NCBI RefSeq assembly: GCF_022763525.1
Contig: NZ_JALEGG010000075.1
Coordinates: 1 to 41,746, forward strand
DNA length: 41,746 nt
Direction: 5' to 3'
Origin: Acidovorax sp.
GTDB lineage: Bacteria; Pseudomonadota; Gammaproteobacteria; Burkholderiales; Burkholderiaceae_C
Made by a program: the position numbers and the translations under genes. Of the stretch, positions 1-8,716 are shown piece after piece. The notes below the pieces were generated by a model. It ran no database searches and was not told the DNA's origin. It worked only from the letters and a program-made list of their open reading frames with translations. The stretch's first letter is position 1; every line of letters begins with the position of its first letter.

Positions 1-1
1 A

Positions 2-148
2 GCCGCGGTCCCGTCGCCGACCGAGCAAGCGGGCCTCACGCGCGAGCGGGCCGCGCGGTCGCCCATCCAGTCTCTCAAGGCCTCGGTGAAGAAGGCGGCT
101 GCCAGCAAGTCCAGCAAGGGCAAGGCCCGAAAGCCGCGCCGGGGCTGA
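2..148 (+). CDS. C-terminal tail of an unidentified protein (5' end outside window)
   Basis: An open frame runs from the window edge to a TGA at 146-148. The 48 visible residues are rich in Ala, Lys, Ser and Arg and end in KARKPRRG, a low-complexity basic tail. Such tails occur on RNA helicases, DNA-binding proteins and others, so the family cannot be named. It points toward the nnr gene on the opposite strand. Only the reading frame and the basic tail are seen; that it is a real gene end is inferred. Confidence 0.4.
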   Translation, partial: AAVPSPTEQAGLTRERAARSPIQSLKASVKKAAASKSSKGKARKPRRG

Positions 149-241
149 CTTTCCGGACCGACGGGTGGGCGAGTGGACGGACGGGGCCTGCCCCCAGTCG
201 GCTTGGGCGCACCGTCGGCGCCTTGGTGTGCTCTGAGGTTG

Positions 242-281
242 CTATTTTATTGATAGCTGCTGGCGCTCGTGCAATAAGCGC
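242..281 (-). repeat. Twin-hairpin dispersed repeat, copy A (intergenic)
   Basis: This is the only fully intergenic copy of the 40-bp family. In the reference orientation (minus strand here) it reads GCGCTT, a 13-nt block ending in GAGCGC, CAGCAGCTAT, a 7-nt spacer, and ATAG. The first hairpin pairs GCGCTT with GAGCGC (one mismatch); the second pairs CTAT with ATAG. The left flank CGCTTCCA matches the GGCYTCNA flank of other copies. It lies between two convergent genes, where a hairpin could end transcription, but there is no T-run. Confidence 0.8.
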
Positions 282-309
282 TGGAAGCGATTTCTCAGCG
301 AATCATTCC

Positions 310-1839
310 TCAGCGGCTCATTCGCCGCGCCAACGCACTGGCCGTCAGTGCGCGGCCTGCGTGCCACTCGTCTGCCACTTGGCCGTGGACGTACACCGCT
401 TCGCTCGCAGCGCGATAAGCGCTGGCGCCGGCGGCCATGCGTGCGCCCACCATGCCCGCCAGCACGTCGCCCGTGCCGGCTGTGGCCAGTCGTGCGTTGC
501 CGGTGGGGTTGATGGCGGGAACGCGGTCGGGTGCGGCCACCACTGTGCCCGAGCCCTTGAGAACGGCCACGCAGTTGAACTGTTCCGCCAGCTGCCGTGC
601 TGCGCCAAGTCTGTCCGCCTGGATCTCGGCCGTGGTCAGGCCCAGTAGACGGGCCGCTTCCAGCGGGTGGGGGGTCAGCACAGTGGGCTGACCGTGCTGG
701 CCGCGTGCCACTACCAGGGCGTGCAGCGCGGCCTGGTTCGCGATGGTGTTGAGCGCATCGGCATCCAGGACCAGGCGTGCCGCGCTGGTGATGACCTGAG
801 GCAGCACGCGCGCGATGGCCTGTCCGCCGCCGCAGCCGCAGACCACGGTCAGTTGCTCCAGCGCCAGGGCATCGAAGCGGCGGAACATCAACTCGGGTTG
901 GTGCAGATCCAGCTCCAGGCGATTGCTGTCGAGCAAGGCCACCAGGACCCGTCCCGCGCCACCATGCAGTGCGGCCGATGCGGCGAGCAGGGCTGCGCCA
1001 GACATGCCCATGCCACGTTCGTTCAGCCCTTCGCCGCCCACGACGGCCACGTCGCCATAGCTGCCCTTATGGCTGGCGTGTTGGCGGGGCTCGCTCCGCG
1101 CGGGGCCCGAGAGCCAGGCGGTCGGTGGTTCGTGCCCAGGGGGGATCCCCAGATCGTCCAGCCACACCTGGCCGGCGGCATCTCGCCCTGCGGCGGTGAA
1201 CAGGCCTGGTTTGAGAGTGAGAAGGCTCAGCGTATGGCGCGGGGCCTGCGGGTAGGGCGTGTGAAGGTGCTGCGCGGGGGCGGGCGAAAAGCCTGGAGCG
1301 AATTGGCCCGTGTCCGCGTCCAGCCCGCTGGGCAGGTCGACCGCCAGTACGGGTGCCGGGCTGTGCTGGAGTGTTTGAACGCACGCTTGCAGCCGTGCAT
1401 CGGCCGGGCGCACCGGGGTGGCGGGCCGCGAAGACACGCCGATGCCCAGCAGGGCATCGATGCAGAGGTCGTTGGCGCCGAGATCATCGGGTGCAGCGTC
1501 GGCCCAGACCACTCCTGCGCCCTGCGCGCGCTGCCATGAAGCCCTGGCATCCGCGGGGGCGGTGTCCGGGTGGCCCAGCCAGGTCACCACGACCGTGCGG
1601 CCGCTGTTTTGCAGATGCATTGCGGCTTCCAGGCCATCGCCGCCGTTGTTGCCCGGGCCGCAGGCAATCCACACCCGCCGGGTGTGGGGCGCCAGGGCCT
1701 GCGCCAGTTGTGCCACGGCCAGGCCGGCGCGCTGCATCAAGGTGTGCGGGGGCAGAGTTGCTGCTGCCGCGTGCTCAATGCGACGCGTGGCGGCGGTGTT
1801 GAACAGAGGGCGGGGCTGGTCGGCGGCGATGCGGATCAT
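310..1839 (-). CDS. nnr: Bifunctional NAD(P)H-hydrate epimerase / ADP-dependent NAD(P)H-hydrate dehydratase
   Basis: The 509-residue protein repairs hydrated NADH and NADPH: the N-terminal domain epimerises NAD(P)HX and the C-terminal domain dehydrates the S form using ADP. The YjeF_N-like half covers about residues 1-225 and carries GPGNNGGDG at 61-69 and DLPSGLDADTG near 168-178. The kinase-like half starts about residue 255 with HKGSYGDVAVVGG, then has DADALN at 359-364, TPHPLEAARLLG near 389-400 and the nucleotide-binding ATAGTGDVLAG near 452-462. Length fits the fused bacterial family (about 500). It is last in a minus-strand row after the amidase and dadA, 103 nt after dadA, so cotranscription is possible but unproven. 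An antisense open frame here is a shadow. Confidence 0.93.
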   Translation of the reverse strand: MIRIAADQPRPLFNTAATRRIEHAAAATLPPHTLMQRAGLAVAQLAQALAPHTRRVWIACGPGNNGGDGLEAAMHLQNSGRTVVVTWLGHPDTAPADARASWQRAQGAGVVWADAAPDDLGANDLCIDALLGIGVSSRPATPVRPADARLQACVQTLQHSPAPVLAVDLPSGLDADTGQFAPGFSPAPAQHLHTPYPQAPRHTLSLLTLKPGLFTAAGRDAAGQVWLDDLGIPPGHEPPTAWLSGPARSEPRQHASHKGSYGDVAVVGGEGLNERGMGMSGAALLAASAALHGGAGRVLVALLDSNRLELDLHQPELMFRRFDALALEQLTVVCGCGGGQAIARVLPQVITSAARLVLDADALNTIANQAALHALVVARGQHGQPTVLTPHPLEAARLLGLTTAEIQADRLGAARQLAEQFNCVAVLKGSGTVVAAPDRVPAINPTGNARLATAGTGDVLAGMVGARMAAGASAYRAASEAVYVHGQVADEWHAGRALTASALARRMSR

Positions 1840-1892
1840 GGGGCGGCGCGGACGTGGTGGAGCGGCTCGCTCGCCATTGTGCGCGCTGGTGG

Positions 1893-1912
1893 GCTCTTGT
1901 GCGCTCTTGTGC
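1893..1912. repeat. Short perfect tandem duplication
   Basis: GCTCTTGTGC occurs twice back to back in the 103-nt gap between dadA and nnr, and TTGTGCGCG recurs nearby in a degenerate form. It may be replication slippage. No promoter or terminator could be identified with confidence in this gap. Confidence 0.5.
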
Positions 1913-1942
1913 GCGGCCCGCCGCCTGGGTGCGGCCTAGGGG

Positions 1943-3193
1943 TCAGAACCGGCTCCAGCCCAGGCCATCCAGCGACACTTCGGGCTCGCGCCCTGCGATC
2001 TGGTCGGCCACCGCACGGGCGCAGCCGCAGGCCAGCGCCCATCCGCCCGCGCCGTGCCCGATGTTGAGCCACAGGCCGGGGATGCCGCTGTCGCCCACCA
2101 CCGGCGCGCCGTCGGGCAACAGGGGGCGGGCGCCACGCCAGATCTGCAGGCCCGACGAGAGCTGCGCGCCACCGGGAAACCAGTCGTTGAGCGTGCGGTA
2201 TAGGCGTTGCAGCGTGGGCGCGTGGTGCTCGGCCACGGCCCCGCCCAGTTCGGCCCCACCGGCAATCCGTACGCGCTGGCCCAGGCGGGTGATGGCGACT
2301 TGTTGCGCGGCATCGACGACGCTGGCGCGCGGCGCGTGGGTGGCTTCGCGCAGCGGCGCGCTGACCGAGTAGCCGTGCACCGCCACCATCGGCAGCCGCA
2401 GGCCCAGCCCGGCCAGGAGCGCGGCCGACGCCGTTCCCGCGCACAGGACCACGGCATCAAAGCGGCGCACGTCCGGCTCTCCCTGCAGCGCCACGCCCGT
2501 GGGGGTGGCAAGGATGCGTTCCACGCGCGTGTTGAAAGCGAACTGCACCCCGGAGTCCTGTTGCCCCGGGGCGGCCTGGATGCCGTGGCGCAGAAGCTGC
2601 GCAAAGAGCCGGGAATTGCCCGCGCCCGCATCGGGCAGATGGATGACGCCGGCCAACGGCGCTTCGGGGGAAAGCCCCGGCTCGATCTGCCGAGCGACCT
2701 CGGCGCTGATCTCGCGCAGCCCCACACCGCAGTCACGCAGCACCTGCAAAGTGGGCTCCAGGCGTGCGCGGTCTTCCTCCGTTCGCAGCAGCACCAGGCG
2801 GCCGTCGGTCGCCTCGAAATCAAGTTCGTGCTGGCTGGCGATGGCTTTCAGGCGCGCCTGGCTGTACTGGGCCAGCCGTTCCACGGTTGCGGCCGGTGCG
2901 GAGCCAGCGCGGGCCGCGCGGCGCCAGCGCAACAGCCAGCCCACATTGGCACGGCTGATGCCGCCCGCGAGCCGCATCGTGGCGTGGGCACCCATCAGTC
3001 GCAGGCGGGGGCCGAAGCCGGGTAGCGCCCAGGGGCTGGGCAGGTGCGGTGCGAGCAGGCCGGCGGTGGCAAAGCTGGCTTCTTCCGCTACCGCGCTGCG
3101 TTGTTCAAAGACCGTGACTTCATGGCCGTCGCTGGCCAACTCGTACGCAGTGGTCACGCCGACGATTCCGGCGCCCACGATGGCAATCTTCAT
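1943..3193 (-). CDS. dadA: FAD-dependent D-amino acid dehydrogenase (DadA-like)
   Basis: The 416-residue flavoprotein of the DAO family oxidatively deaminates D-amino acids, typically D-alanine, at the inner membrane and passes electrons to the respiratory chain. The N-terminus holds the Rossmann dinucleotide motif GAGIVG at residues 7-12, followed by the conserved YELASDGHEVTVFEQ segment. The C-terminus has the family's conserved GARPLLPDGAPVVGDS and LNIGHGAGGWALACG blocks, which contact FAD. Length matches DadA (about 415-435). It begins 50 nt after the amidase stop on the same strand; amide or peptide breakdown followed by amino acid oxidation would be a plausible shared use, but this is inference. 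Substrate choice cannot be read from sequence, and a related D-amino acid dehydrogenase is possible. Confidence 0.88.
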   Translation of the reverse strand: MKIAIVGAGIVGVTTAYELASDGHEVTVFEQRSAVAEEASFATAGLLAPHLPSPWALPGFGPRLRLMGAHATMRLAGGISRANVGWLLRWRRAARAGSAPAATVERLAQYSQARLKAIASQHELDFEATDGRLVLLRTEEDRARLEPTLQVLRDCGVGLREISAEVARQIEPGLSPEAPLAGVIHLPDAGAGNSRLFAQLLRHGIQAAPGQQDSGVQFAFNTRVERILATPTGVALQGEPDVRRFDAVVLCAGTASAALLAGLGLRLPMVAVHGYSVSAPLREATHAPRASVVDAAQQVAITRLGQRVRIAGGAELGGAVAEHHAPTLQRLYRTLNDWFPGGAQLSSGLQIWRGARPLLPDGAPVVGDSGIPGLWLNIGHGAGGWALACGCARAVADQIAGREPEVSLDGLGWSRF

Positions 3194-3218
3194 GGATCTG
3201 GAGTGTTTTGGGCCTCAG

Positions 3219-3258
3219 GCGCTTGTCCATCAAGCGCAAGCAGCTATTGTTTTTGTAG
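3219..3258 (+). repeat. Twin-hairpin dispersed repeat, copy B (forms the amidase stop codon)
   Basis: This copy is close to the family consensus: GCGCTT and AAGCGC pair perfectly around the 7-nt loop GTCCATC, then GCAGCTAT is followed by a T-rich spacer and GTAG. The flank GGCCTCAG is also consensus. Read on the minus strand it supplies the final amidase codons CTA CAA AAA CAA and its TAG stop, and the first hairpin falls in the 50-nt gap before dadA. Confidence 0.88.
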
Positions 3259-4602
3259 TGTTTGCTCGATCTGCAGGGCCACGTTGAGCACGGTGTCATC
3301 CCGCAGGGCCCCGTGCCAGACCATCAGGCCGACCGGGAGTTCCCCCGGCGCATGGCAGGGCAGCGACAGCGCGCAGCCGTCGAGCAGGTTGACCACGCTG
3401 GTGTTGCGCAGCAACAGGCTGTTGACGCGGAAAAACTCTGTGTCCCGCGCGGCATCTTGCGCAGGGTCGGCGCCATCGGCTGGCGCTACGTCAGCCAGGG
3501 GAGGGGCGACGATGGGCACCGTGGGGGAGAGCAGGGCGTCGTAGCCTTCCGTGTCGGCCGCCATGCGTGCAATCCACTGCTGGCGGGCCTGGAGCAGGTC
3601 GATGTACTCCCAGGCCATCATCGTGGCGCCCTTCTCGATGCGTGCCCGGACACGGGGGTCGTACTGCTCGCCAGCGCGCTGCAGCAGCTCACGGTGCCAC
3701 GCGTAGCTCTCGGGCGCCGAGAAGCCGTAAGCCGGCTGGTCCAGCACGGCGGGAAGGGCGATGGTGTCGATGTGCGCTCCAGCGCGGCGCAGTGCTTCCA
3801 CGCTGCGCTCGAAGGCGTGCGCCACGGTGGCGTCGGCGCCATCCAGAAACAGGGTAGAAGGCACGGCCAGCCGGTACTGCGATAGCGGCGCCAGACTCCG
3901 CGTGACCCGCCGGGCTGCCAGGATTTCATGGGCCACGATGGCGTCGCGAACCGTGCGTGTCAGCGCGCAGGCGGTGTCCAGCGTCGTCGACAGGGGGATG
4001 GCGCCCGCAGTGGGAACCAGCCGGGCGGTGCTCTTGAACCCAACGATGCCATTGAGCGCCGCCGGAATCCGGATGGAGCCGCCCGTGTCCGAGCCCAGCC
4101 CGATGAACGCAGCCCCCGTGGCCACGGACACCGCGGCCCCCGAAGAAGATCCACCGGGAACGCGCACCGGCCCGGGCAGCGCGCCAGAGCGCGCGTCCCA
4201 GGCGGCCGGGGTGCCGTAGTGCGGATTGACTCCCACGCCTGAAAACGCGAACTCCACCATGTTGGTCCGGCCTATCAGCGTCGCGCCCGCGGCACGAAGA
4301 CGGGCTACCGCGGGGCTGTCCTGCTGGGCGCAAGGGGCCTTCGCCAGCACGGTAGAACCGGCGGGGGTGGGCTGGCCTTGCACGTCGAAAAGGTCCTTGA
4401 CCGACACCGCCAGGCCCGCCAGCGGAAGTTGTTGCACATCAGGTTGCACCACCGTGGTGCGCGCGGAATCAAAGAGCGTGCGCACAAAACTATGGTTGTT
4501 GGACGGTGCCAGGGCTGCTTCGATGCAGCGCTCGAGTTCGGCGGGCGCGGTGGTGGCGCCGTCCCGCAGCTGGGTGCGGGTGGCGATCAGGTCGTCAAGC
4601 AT
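3244..4602 (-). CDS. Amidase-signature family amidase
   Basis: The 452-residue enzyme belongs to the amidase signature family, serine hydrolases with a Ser-cisSer-Lys triad that cleave carbon-nitrogen amide bonds. Visible in order: the lysine in VSVKDLFDVQG (about residue 69), the glycine/serine-rich PGGSSSGAAVSVA (about 149-161, cis-Ser), and GLGSDTGGSIRIPAA (about 168-182, nucleophile Ser near 176). The family includes GatA, urea amidolyase and nitrile-pathway amidases; GatA is unlikely because no gatB or gatC is nearby. The start at 4602 (MLDDLIATR) fits the family; in-frame ATG 4653 and GTG 4662 would extend it into the rpsB leader and are less likely. The C-terminal LQKQ and TAG stop come from repeat copy B. 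Substrate is unknown. Confidence 0.88.
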   Translation of the reverse strand: MLDDLIATRTQLRDGATTAPAELERCIEAALAPSNNHSFVRTLFDSARTTVVQPDVQQLPLAGLAVSVKDLFDVQGQPTPAGSTVLAKAPCAQQDSPAVARLRAAGATLIGRTNMVEFAFSGVGVNPHYGTPAAWDARSGALPGPVRVPGGSSSGAAVSVATGAAFIGLGSDTGGSIRIPAALNGIVGFKSTARLVPTAGAIPLSTTLDTACALTRTVRDAIVAHEILAARRVTRSLAPLSQYRLAVPSTLFLDGADATVAHAFERSVEALRRAGAHIDTIALPAVLDQPAYGFSAPESYAWHRELLQRAGEQYDPRVRARIEKGATMMAWEYIDLLQARQQWIARMAADTEGYDALLSPTVPIVAPPLADVAPADGADPAQDAARDTEFFRVNSLLLRNTSVVNLLDGCALSLPCHAPGELPVGLMVWHGALRDDTVLNVALQIEQTLQKQ

Positions 4603-4607
4603 GGGTG

Positions 4608-4616
4608 TGCTAGAAT
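4608..4616 (+). promoter_or_regulatory. Extended -10 promoter element for rpsB
   Basis: TGCTAGAAT matches an extended -10 (TGn plus TAGAAT, 5 of 6 to TATAAT). No good -35 hexamer lies at normal spacing, as expected for an extended -10. Transcription would start near 4623, just before the structured rpsB leader. The element lies a few bases upstream of the divergent amidase start. Confidence 0.5.
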
Positions 4617-4621
4617 CTTTG

Positions 4622-4746
4622 GGTTTTGCTGGGTGCAGTTGCGCCAGGTGCATTGATTGCACGTTGCGCGTGGCGGCTCTCGCAAAACCAATCGCAAAGC
4701 AGCCCTGTCAAGGTGTTGCAGTGTTCGTGAAATCACGGTGCTGCAA
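4622..4746 (+). promoter_or_regulatory. Structured 5' leader of rpsB (nested stems plus second hairpin)
   Basis: Two structures are seen. The first is nested: GGTTTTGC (4622-4629) pairs exactly with GCAAAACC (4682-4689); inside it CGCCA (4642-4646) pairs with TGGCG (4671-4675); and GTGCA (4648-4652) pairs with TGCAC (4658-4662) around a 5-nt loop. The second has an outer stem TTGCAG (4716-4721) with CTGCAA (4741-4746) and an inner stem CGTG/CACG. In E. coli the rpsB-tsf leader binds free S2 to repress translation. That this leader does the same is inferred. Confidence 0.55.
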
Positions 4747-4787
4747 ATATTGGGGCTGATTTTAGACCTAACCTTTGGAGTATTTTT

Positions 4788-5540
4788 ATGTCCGTTACCA
4801 TGCGCGAAATGCTGGAAGCCGGTGTCCACTTCGGTCACCAAACCCGCTTCTGGAACCCCAAGATGGCCCCCTACATCTTCGGCCATCGCAACAAGATCCA
4901 CATCATCAACCTGGAAAAGTCGCTCCCGCTGTTCCAGGAAGCCCAAAAGTTTGCCAAGCAACTGACCGCCAACCGCGGCACCATCCTGATGGTGGGCACC
5001 AAGCGCCAAGCCCGTGAAATCCTGGCCGCCGAAGCGCAGCGCGCTGGCGTGCCCTTTGTCGATCAGCGCTGGCTGGGCGGCATGCTGACGAACTTCAAGA
5101 CCGTGAAGACCTCGATCAAGCGCCTGAAGGACATGAAGGCTCAGCAGGAAGCCGGCCTCGAGAACCTGAGCAAGAAGGAGCAACTGACGTTCTCCCGCGA
5201 AATCGAAAAGCTCGAAAAGGACATCGGCGGCATCCAGGACATGGCTGCGCTGCCCGACGCCATCTTCATCATCGACGTGGGCTTCCACAAGATCGCTGTG
5301 GCCGAAGCCAAGAAGCTGGGCATTCCGCTGATCGGTGTGGTGGATACCAACCACTCGCCTGAAGGCATCGACTACGTGATCCCCGGCAACGACGACTCGG
5401 CCAAGGCTGTGACTCTGTATGCCCGTGGCATCGCCGACGCCATCATCGAAGGCCGCGCCAATGCCGTGAACGAAGTGGCCAAGGCCGCTTCTGCTGAAAG
5501 CACCGACGAATTCGTGGAAGTGCAAGAAGCCGCCGCCTGA
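4788..5540 (+). CDS. rpsB: 30S ribosomal protein S2
   Basis: The 250-residue protein is ribosomal protein S2 of the small subunit. The N-terminus [21 protein letters not shown] is the S2 signature, with the central coiled-coil region around residues 100-145 and the conserved [18 protein letters not shown] and [25 protein letters not shown] segments. Length is near the usual 241-255. The start ATG follows TTTGGAGTATTTTT, where GGAG is the ribosome binding site. It heads the classical rpsB-tsf-pyrH-frr unit, with a strong attenuator hairpin before tsf. The long structured leader suggests autogenous control by S2. Confidence 0.98.
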   Translation: MSVTMREMLEAGVHFGHQTRFWNPKMAPYIFGHRNKIHIINLEKSLPLFQEAQKFAKQLTANRGTILMVGTKRQAREILAAEAQRAGVPFVDQRWLGGMLTNFKTVKTSIKRLKDMKAQQEAGLENLSKKEQLTFSREIEKLEKDIGGIQDMAALPDAIFIIDVGFHKIAVAEAKKLGIPLIGVVDTNHSPEGIDYVIPGNDDSAKAVTLYARGIADAIIEGRANAVNEVAKAASAESTDEFVEVQEAAA

Positions 5541-5574
5541 GTGCCCGGCTGCGCGATCCGTCGCGAACAAAAGC

Positions 5575-5602
5575 GGGGCCCCTGGTGAGCCCCCTTTTTT
5601 TT
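5575..5602 (+). terminator. Intrinsic terminator/attenuator between rpsB and tsf
   Basis: GGGGC (5575-5579) pairs with GCCCC (5589-5593) around a 9-nt loop and is followed by eight T (5595-5602). Because tsf and pyrH follow in the same direction without an obvious new promoter, it probably acts as a partial terminator that lowers tsf expression relative to rpsB. Confidence 0.8.
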
Positions 5603-5646
5603 AGCCCGAATCTGAACCCATTGAACTGAACACTGAAGGAATAAAG

Positions 5647-6573
5647 ATGGCTGCAATTACCGCAAGCATGGTGGCTGAACTGCGTGGCAAGACCGACGCC
5701 CCGATGATGGAATGCAAGAAGGCCCTGACGGAAGCCGATGGCGACATGGCCAAGGCAGAAGAGCTGCTGCGCGTCAAGCTCGGCACCAAGGCCGGCAAGG
5801 CTGCCTCGCGCGTCACGGCCGAAGGCGTGGTTGCCAGCTACATCGATGGCACCACGGGCGCCCTGGTGGAAGTCAATAGCGAAACCGACTTCGTTTCCAA
5901 GAACGACAGCTTCATCGCCATGGCCAACGCGGCTGCCAAGCTCGTGGCCCTGAACAATCCCGCCGACATCGAAGCTCTGGGTGCTCTGGCCTACGAGCAG
6001 GACGGCTTCGGCCCCACGCTGGAAGATGTGCGCAAGGGTCTGATCGGCAAGATTGGCGAAAACATGTCGTTCCGCCGCTTCAAGCGCTTCAGCGGCTCCA
6101 ACCTGGCTGCTTACCTGCACGGTTCGCGCATCGGTGTGGTCGTCGAGTTCGACGGCGACGCCACCGCCGCCAAGGACGTCGCCATGCACGTGGCCGCCAT
6201 GAAGCCCGTGGCCCTGACCAGCGCTGATGTGCCTGCCGACCTGATCGCCAAGGAGCGTTCGGTGGCCGAAGGCAAGGCCGACGAAGCCAACAAGGAACTC
6301 GTGGCCGCTGGCAAGCCCGCACAAAGCGCTGAAATCACCGCCAAGCGCATCGACGGCGCTGTGCAGAAGTACCTGAAGGAAGTCTCGCTGGCCGACCAGG
6401 TCTTCGTGAAGGCCGCCGACGGCAAGCAGACCGTGGCTCAGATGCTCAAGGCTGCCAACACCAACGTGAAGGGCTTCACCCTGTACGTGGTGGGCGAAGG
6501 CATTGAGAAGAAGGTGGACGACTTCGCTGCTGAAGTGGCCGCGCAAGTGGCCGCCGCCAAGGCCGCTGCCTGA
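5647..6573 (+). CDS. tsf: Translation elongation factor Ts
   Basis: The 308-residue protein is EF-Ts, the nucleotide exchange factor that releases GDP from EF-Tu. The N-terminal UBA-like domain (about 1-55) contains [22 protein letters not shown], the region that contacts EF-Tu. The next block [16 protein letters not shown] and the core [10 protein letters not shown] are family signatures. The C-terminal dimerisation part ends in an Ala-rich tail. Length is typical (283-310). The start follows GAAGGAATAAAG. The coding sequence lies 106 nt after rpsB with the attenuator between. Confidence 0.98.
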   Translation: MAAITASMVAELRGKTDAPMMECKKALTEADGDMAKAEELLRVKLGTKAGKAASRVTAEGVVASYIDGTTGALVEVNSETDFVSKNDSFIAMANAAAKLVALNNPADIEALGALAYEQDGFGPTLEDVRKGLIGKIGENMSFRRFKRFSGSNLAAYLHGSRIGVVVEFDGDATAAKDVAMHVAAMKPVALTSADVPADLIAKERSVAEGKADEANKELVAAGKPAQSAEITAKRIDGAVQKYLKEVSLADQVFVKAADGKQTVAQMLKAANTNVKGFTLYVVGEGIEKKVDDFAAEVAAQVAAAKAAA

Positions 6574-6622
6574 TCACGTCCTGCAACCCACCAGCCCCCG
6601 TCACACTTTGGAGACCTTGCCC

Positions 6623-7345
6623 ATGACCACTGCCGCACCAGCTCACAAGCGCATTTTGCTCAAGCTGTCTGGTGAGGCGCTGATGGGCGACGACTCCTTT
6701 GGCATCAACCGCGCCACCATCGTTCGCATGGTGGAAGAGATCGCGGAAGTCACGCGCCTGGGCGTCCAGGTGGCGGTGGTGATCGGCGGGGGCAATATTT
6801 TCCGCGGCGTGGCGGGCGGCTCGGTGGGCATGGACCGCGCCACGGCCGACTACATGGGCATGCTGGCCACCGTCATGAATGCACTGGCCCTGGCGGATGC
6901 CATGGACAAGCAAGGCCTGGTGGCACGGGTGATGTCCGCCATTGCCATCGAGCAGGTCGTTGAGCCCTACGTGCGGCCCAAGGCGTTGCAATACCTCGAA
7001 GAAGGCAAGGTGGTGGTGTTTGCCGCCGGCACCGGCAATCCCTTCTTCACGACCGACACCGCTGCTGCCCTGCGGGGGGCCGAGATCGGCGCCGAGTTGG
7101 TGCTCAAGGCTACCAAGGTGGACGGCGTATATACTGCCGACCCCCAGAAGGACCCCTCGGCCACGCGCTACAGCAAGCTGAGCTTTGACGAGGCCATGTC
7201 CCGCAATTTGGGCATCATGGATGCGACCGCCTTCGCACTGTGCCGCGACCAGAAGCTGCCGGTGAAGGTGTTCTCGATCATCAAGCATGGCGCCCTGAAG
7301 CGCGTGGTGATGGGCGAGGACGAAGGTACGCTGGTTTACGCTTGA
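6623..7345 (+). CDS. pyrH: UMP kinase
   Basis: The 240-residue hexameric kinase phosphorylates UMP to UDP using ATP in pyrimidine nucleotide synthesis. It belongs to the amino acid kinase family. Motifs include [20 protein letters not shown] near the N-terminus, [11 protein letters not shown], the [15 protein letters not shown] nucleotide-site helix, and [20 protein letters not shown]. The ATG at 6623 gives the standard N-terminus and a length close to E. coli PyrH (241); an upstream in-frame extension overlapping tsf is not real. It follows tsf by 49 nt and precedes frr by 49 nt, consistent with one operon. Confidence 0.97.
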   Translation: MTTAAPAHKRILLKLSGEALMGDDSFGINRATIVRMVEEIAEVTRLGVQVAVVIGGGNIFRGVAGGSVGMDRATADYMGMLATVMNALALADAMDKQGLVARVMSAIAIEQVVEPYVRPKALQYLEEGKVVVFAAGTGNPFFTTDTAAALRGAEIGAELVLKATKVDGVYTADPQKDPSATRYSKLSFDEAMSRNLGIMDATAFALCRDQKLPVKVFSIIKHGALKRVVMGEDEGTLVYA

Positions 7346-7394
7346 TCACGATGGATGGGCCTGCACCGGATGCGGGTCGGCTCCAGGAGAAAAC

Positions 7395-7955
7395 ATGACG
7401 ATTGCCGACATCAAGAAAACTGCCGAAACCAAGATGGACCAGTCCATCACGGCGTTCAAGAACAACCTGCAGAAGATTCGCACCGGCCGTGCCAATCCAG
7501 CGCTGCTTGACACGGTGCAGGTCGAGTACTACGGCTCCATGGTTCCCCTGAGCCAGGTGGCCAACGTGGCACTGATCGATTCGCGCACCATCAGTGTCCA
7601 GCCCTGGGAAAAGGGGATGGGTGCCAAGATTGAAAAGGCCATCCGCGAGAGCGATCTGGGCCTGAACCCCGCATCGATGGGGGATCTGATCCGCGTGCCC
7701 ATGCCGCCCATGAGCGAAGAGCGCCGCAAGGAAATGACCAAGCTGGCCCGCAATGAAGGCGAGAATGCCAAGATTGCCGTGCGCAACCTCCGCCGCGATG
7801 CCAATGAATCCGTCAAGAAACTGGTGAAGGACAAGCTGGCGTCCGAAGACGACCAGAAGCGCGCAGAGACCGACGTGCAGAAGTTCACGGACAAACACAT
7901 TGCCGAGATAGATGCGCTGGTGGCCGCGAAGGAACAGGAAATCATGGCGGTCTGA
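7395..7955 (+). CDS. frr: Ribosome recycling factor
   Basis: The 186-residue protein works with EF-G to split post-termination ribosomes. It shows the RRF signatures [40 protein letters not shown] and, in the three-helix-bundle domain, [22 protein letters not shown]. Length is the same as or within one residue of most RRFs. The start follows a clear CAGGAGAAAAC ribosome binding site. It lies between pyrH and uppS. Confidence 0.98.
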   Translation: MTIADIKKTAETKMDQSITAFKNNLQKIRTGRANPALLDTVQVEYYGSMVPLSQVANVALIDSRTISVQPWEKGMGAKIEKAIRESDLGLNPASMGDLIRVPMPPMSEERRKEMTKLARNEGENAKIAVRNLRRDANESVKKLVKDKLASEDDQKRAETDVQKFTDKHIAEIDALVAAKEQEIMAV

Positions 7956-7983
7956 GCCCGCGCAGGTATTCTGATCGTTTTGC

Positions 7984-8715
7984 ATGCCATTACCTCAGGT
8001 GGTGCCACACCACATTGCTATCGTCATGGATGGCAACGGCCGCTGGGCCACGCGCCGCTTTCTGCCGCGCCTGGCGGGCCACAAGCAAGGGGTTGATTCG
8101 CTGCGCCGCTGCGCTCGCGCCTGCGTGGAGCGGGGCGTCGGCGTCTTGACCGTTTTTGCGTTTTCTTCCGAAAACTGGAACCGCCCAGCCGACGAGGTCT
8201 CCGGGCTCATGGAATTGCTGGCCATGGCGCTGGCACGGGAAGTACCCCAGCTCAAGAAGGACGGGGTCCGCCTTTACTTTGTCGGCGAACGGGCGAACCT
8301 CTCGCCCAAGGTGCGCGACGGACTGGCCGAGGCCGAGGCCGCCACGGCGCAGAACACGCGACTGGTGCTGAATGTCTGCTTCAACTACGGTGGCCGCTGG
8401 GATATCGCTCAGGCGGCGGCCACGCTTGCGAGCCGAGGCGAGCCAATCACCGAGGCGAGCCTGCACACTGCAATGGGGCTGGCGCACGTCCCTGACCCGG
8501 ACTTGGTGATCCGAACGGGCGGAGAAATGCGCATCAGCAATTTCCTTCTTTGGCAGGCTGCATACTCCGAGTTCTTTTTTAGCGACCGTCTCTGGCCGGA
8601 TTTCGACGAATCGGCACTGGACGAGGCGCTCGCGGCCTACAGCGGCCGAGAACGCCGCTTTGGCAAAACCTCCGAACAGATCCTGTCCGCGCATCCTCCG
8701 GTGGTGCCGGGCTGA
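7984..8715 (+). CDS. uppS: Isoprenyl transferase (undecaprenyl diphosphate synthase)
   Basis: The 243-residue cis-prenyltransferase condenses isopentenyl diphosphate units onto farnesyl diphosphate to make the C55 carrier lipid for peptidoglycan and O-antigen. The catalytic Asp is residue 16 in HHIAIVMDGNGRWA; the substrate-binding FAFSSENWNRP, NVCFNYGGRWDI and RTGGEMRISNFLLWQAAYSE blocks are all present. It starts 28 nt after frr with no clear Shine-Dalgarno sequence, so translation may depend on upstream ribosomes. It sits directly before cdsA and dxr, the usual order. Confidence 0.97.
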   Translation: MPLPQVVPHHIAIVMDGNGRWATRRFLPRLAGHKQGVDSLRRCARACVERGVGVLTVFAFSSENWNRPADEVSGLMELLAMALAREVPQLKKDGVRLYFVGERANLSPKVRDGLAEAEAATAQNTRLVLNVCFNYGGRWDIAQAAATLASRGEPITEASLHTAMGLAHVPDPDLVIRTGGEMRISNFLLWQAAYSEFFFSDRLWPDFDESALDEALAAYSGRERRFGKTSEQILSAHPPVVPG

Positions 8716-8716
8716 G

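Noticed and set aside
1047-1078. CCATAG...TATGGC hairpin-like sequence inside nnr, resembling the dispersed repeat or the dxr-rseP hairpin
   Set aside because: It encodes the conserved HKGSYGDVAVVG motif, and does not fit the 40-bp spacing of the repeat family.
4603-4662. Longer amidase start at GTG 4662 or ATG 4653
   Set aside because: It would run into the rpsB leader structure and adds residues not typical of the family; no ribosome binding site is seen.
4706-4711. Perfect minus-strand TTGACA as a -35 for the amidase
   Set aside because: No acceptable -10 hexamer lies 15-19 nt downstream.
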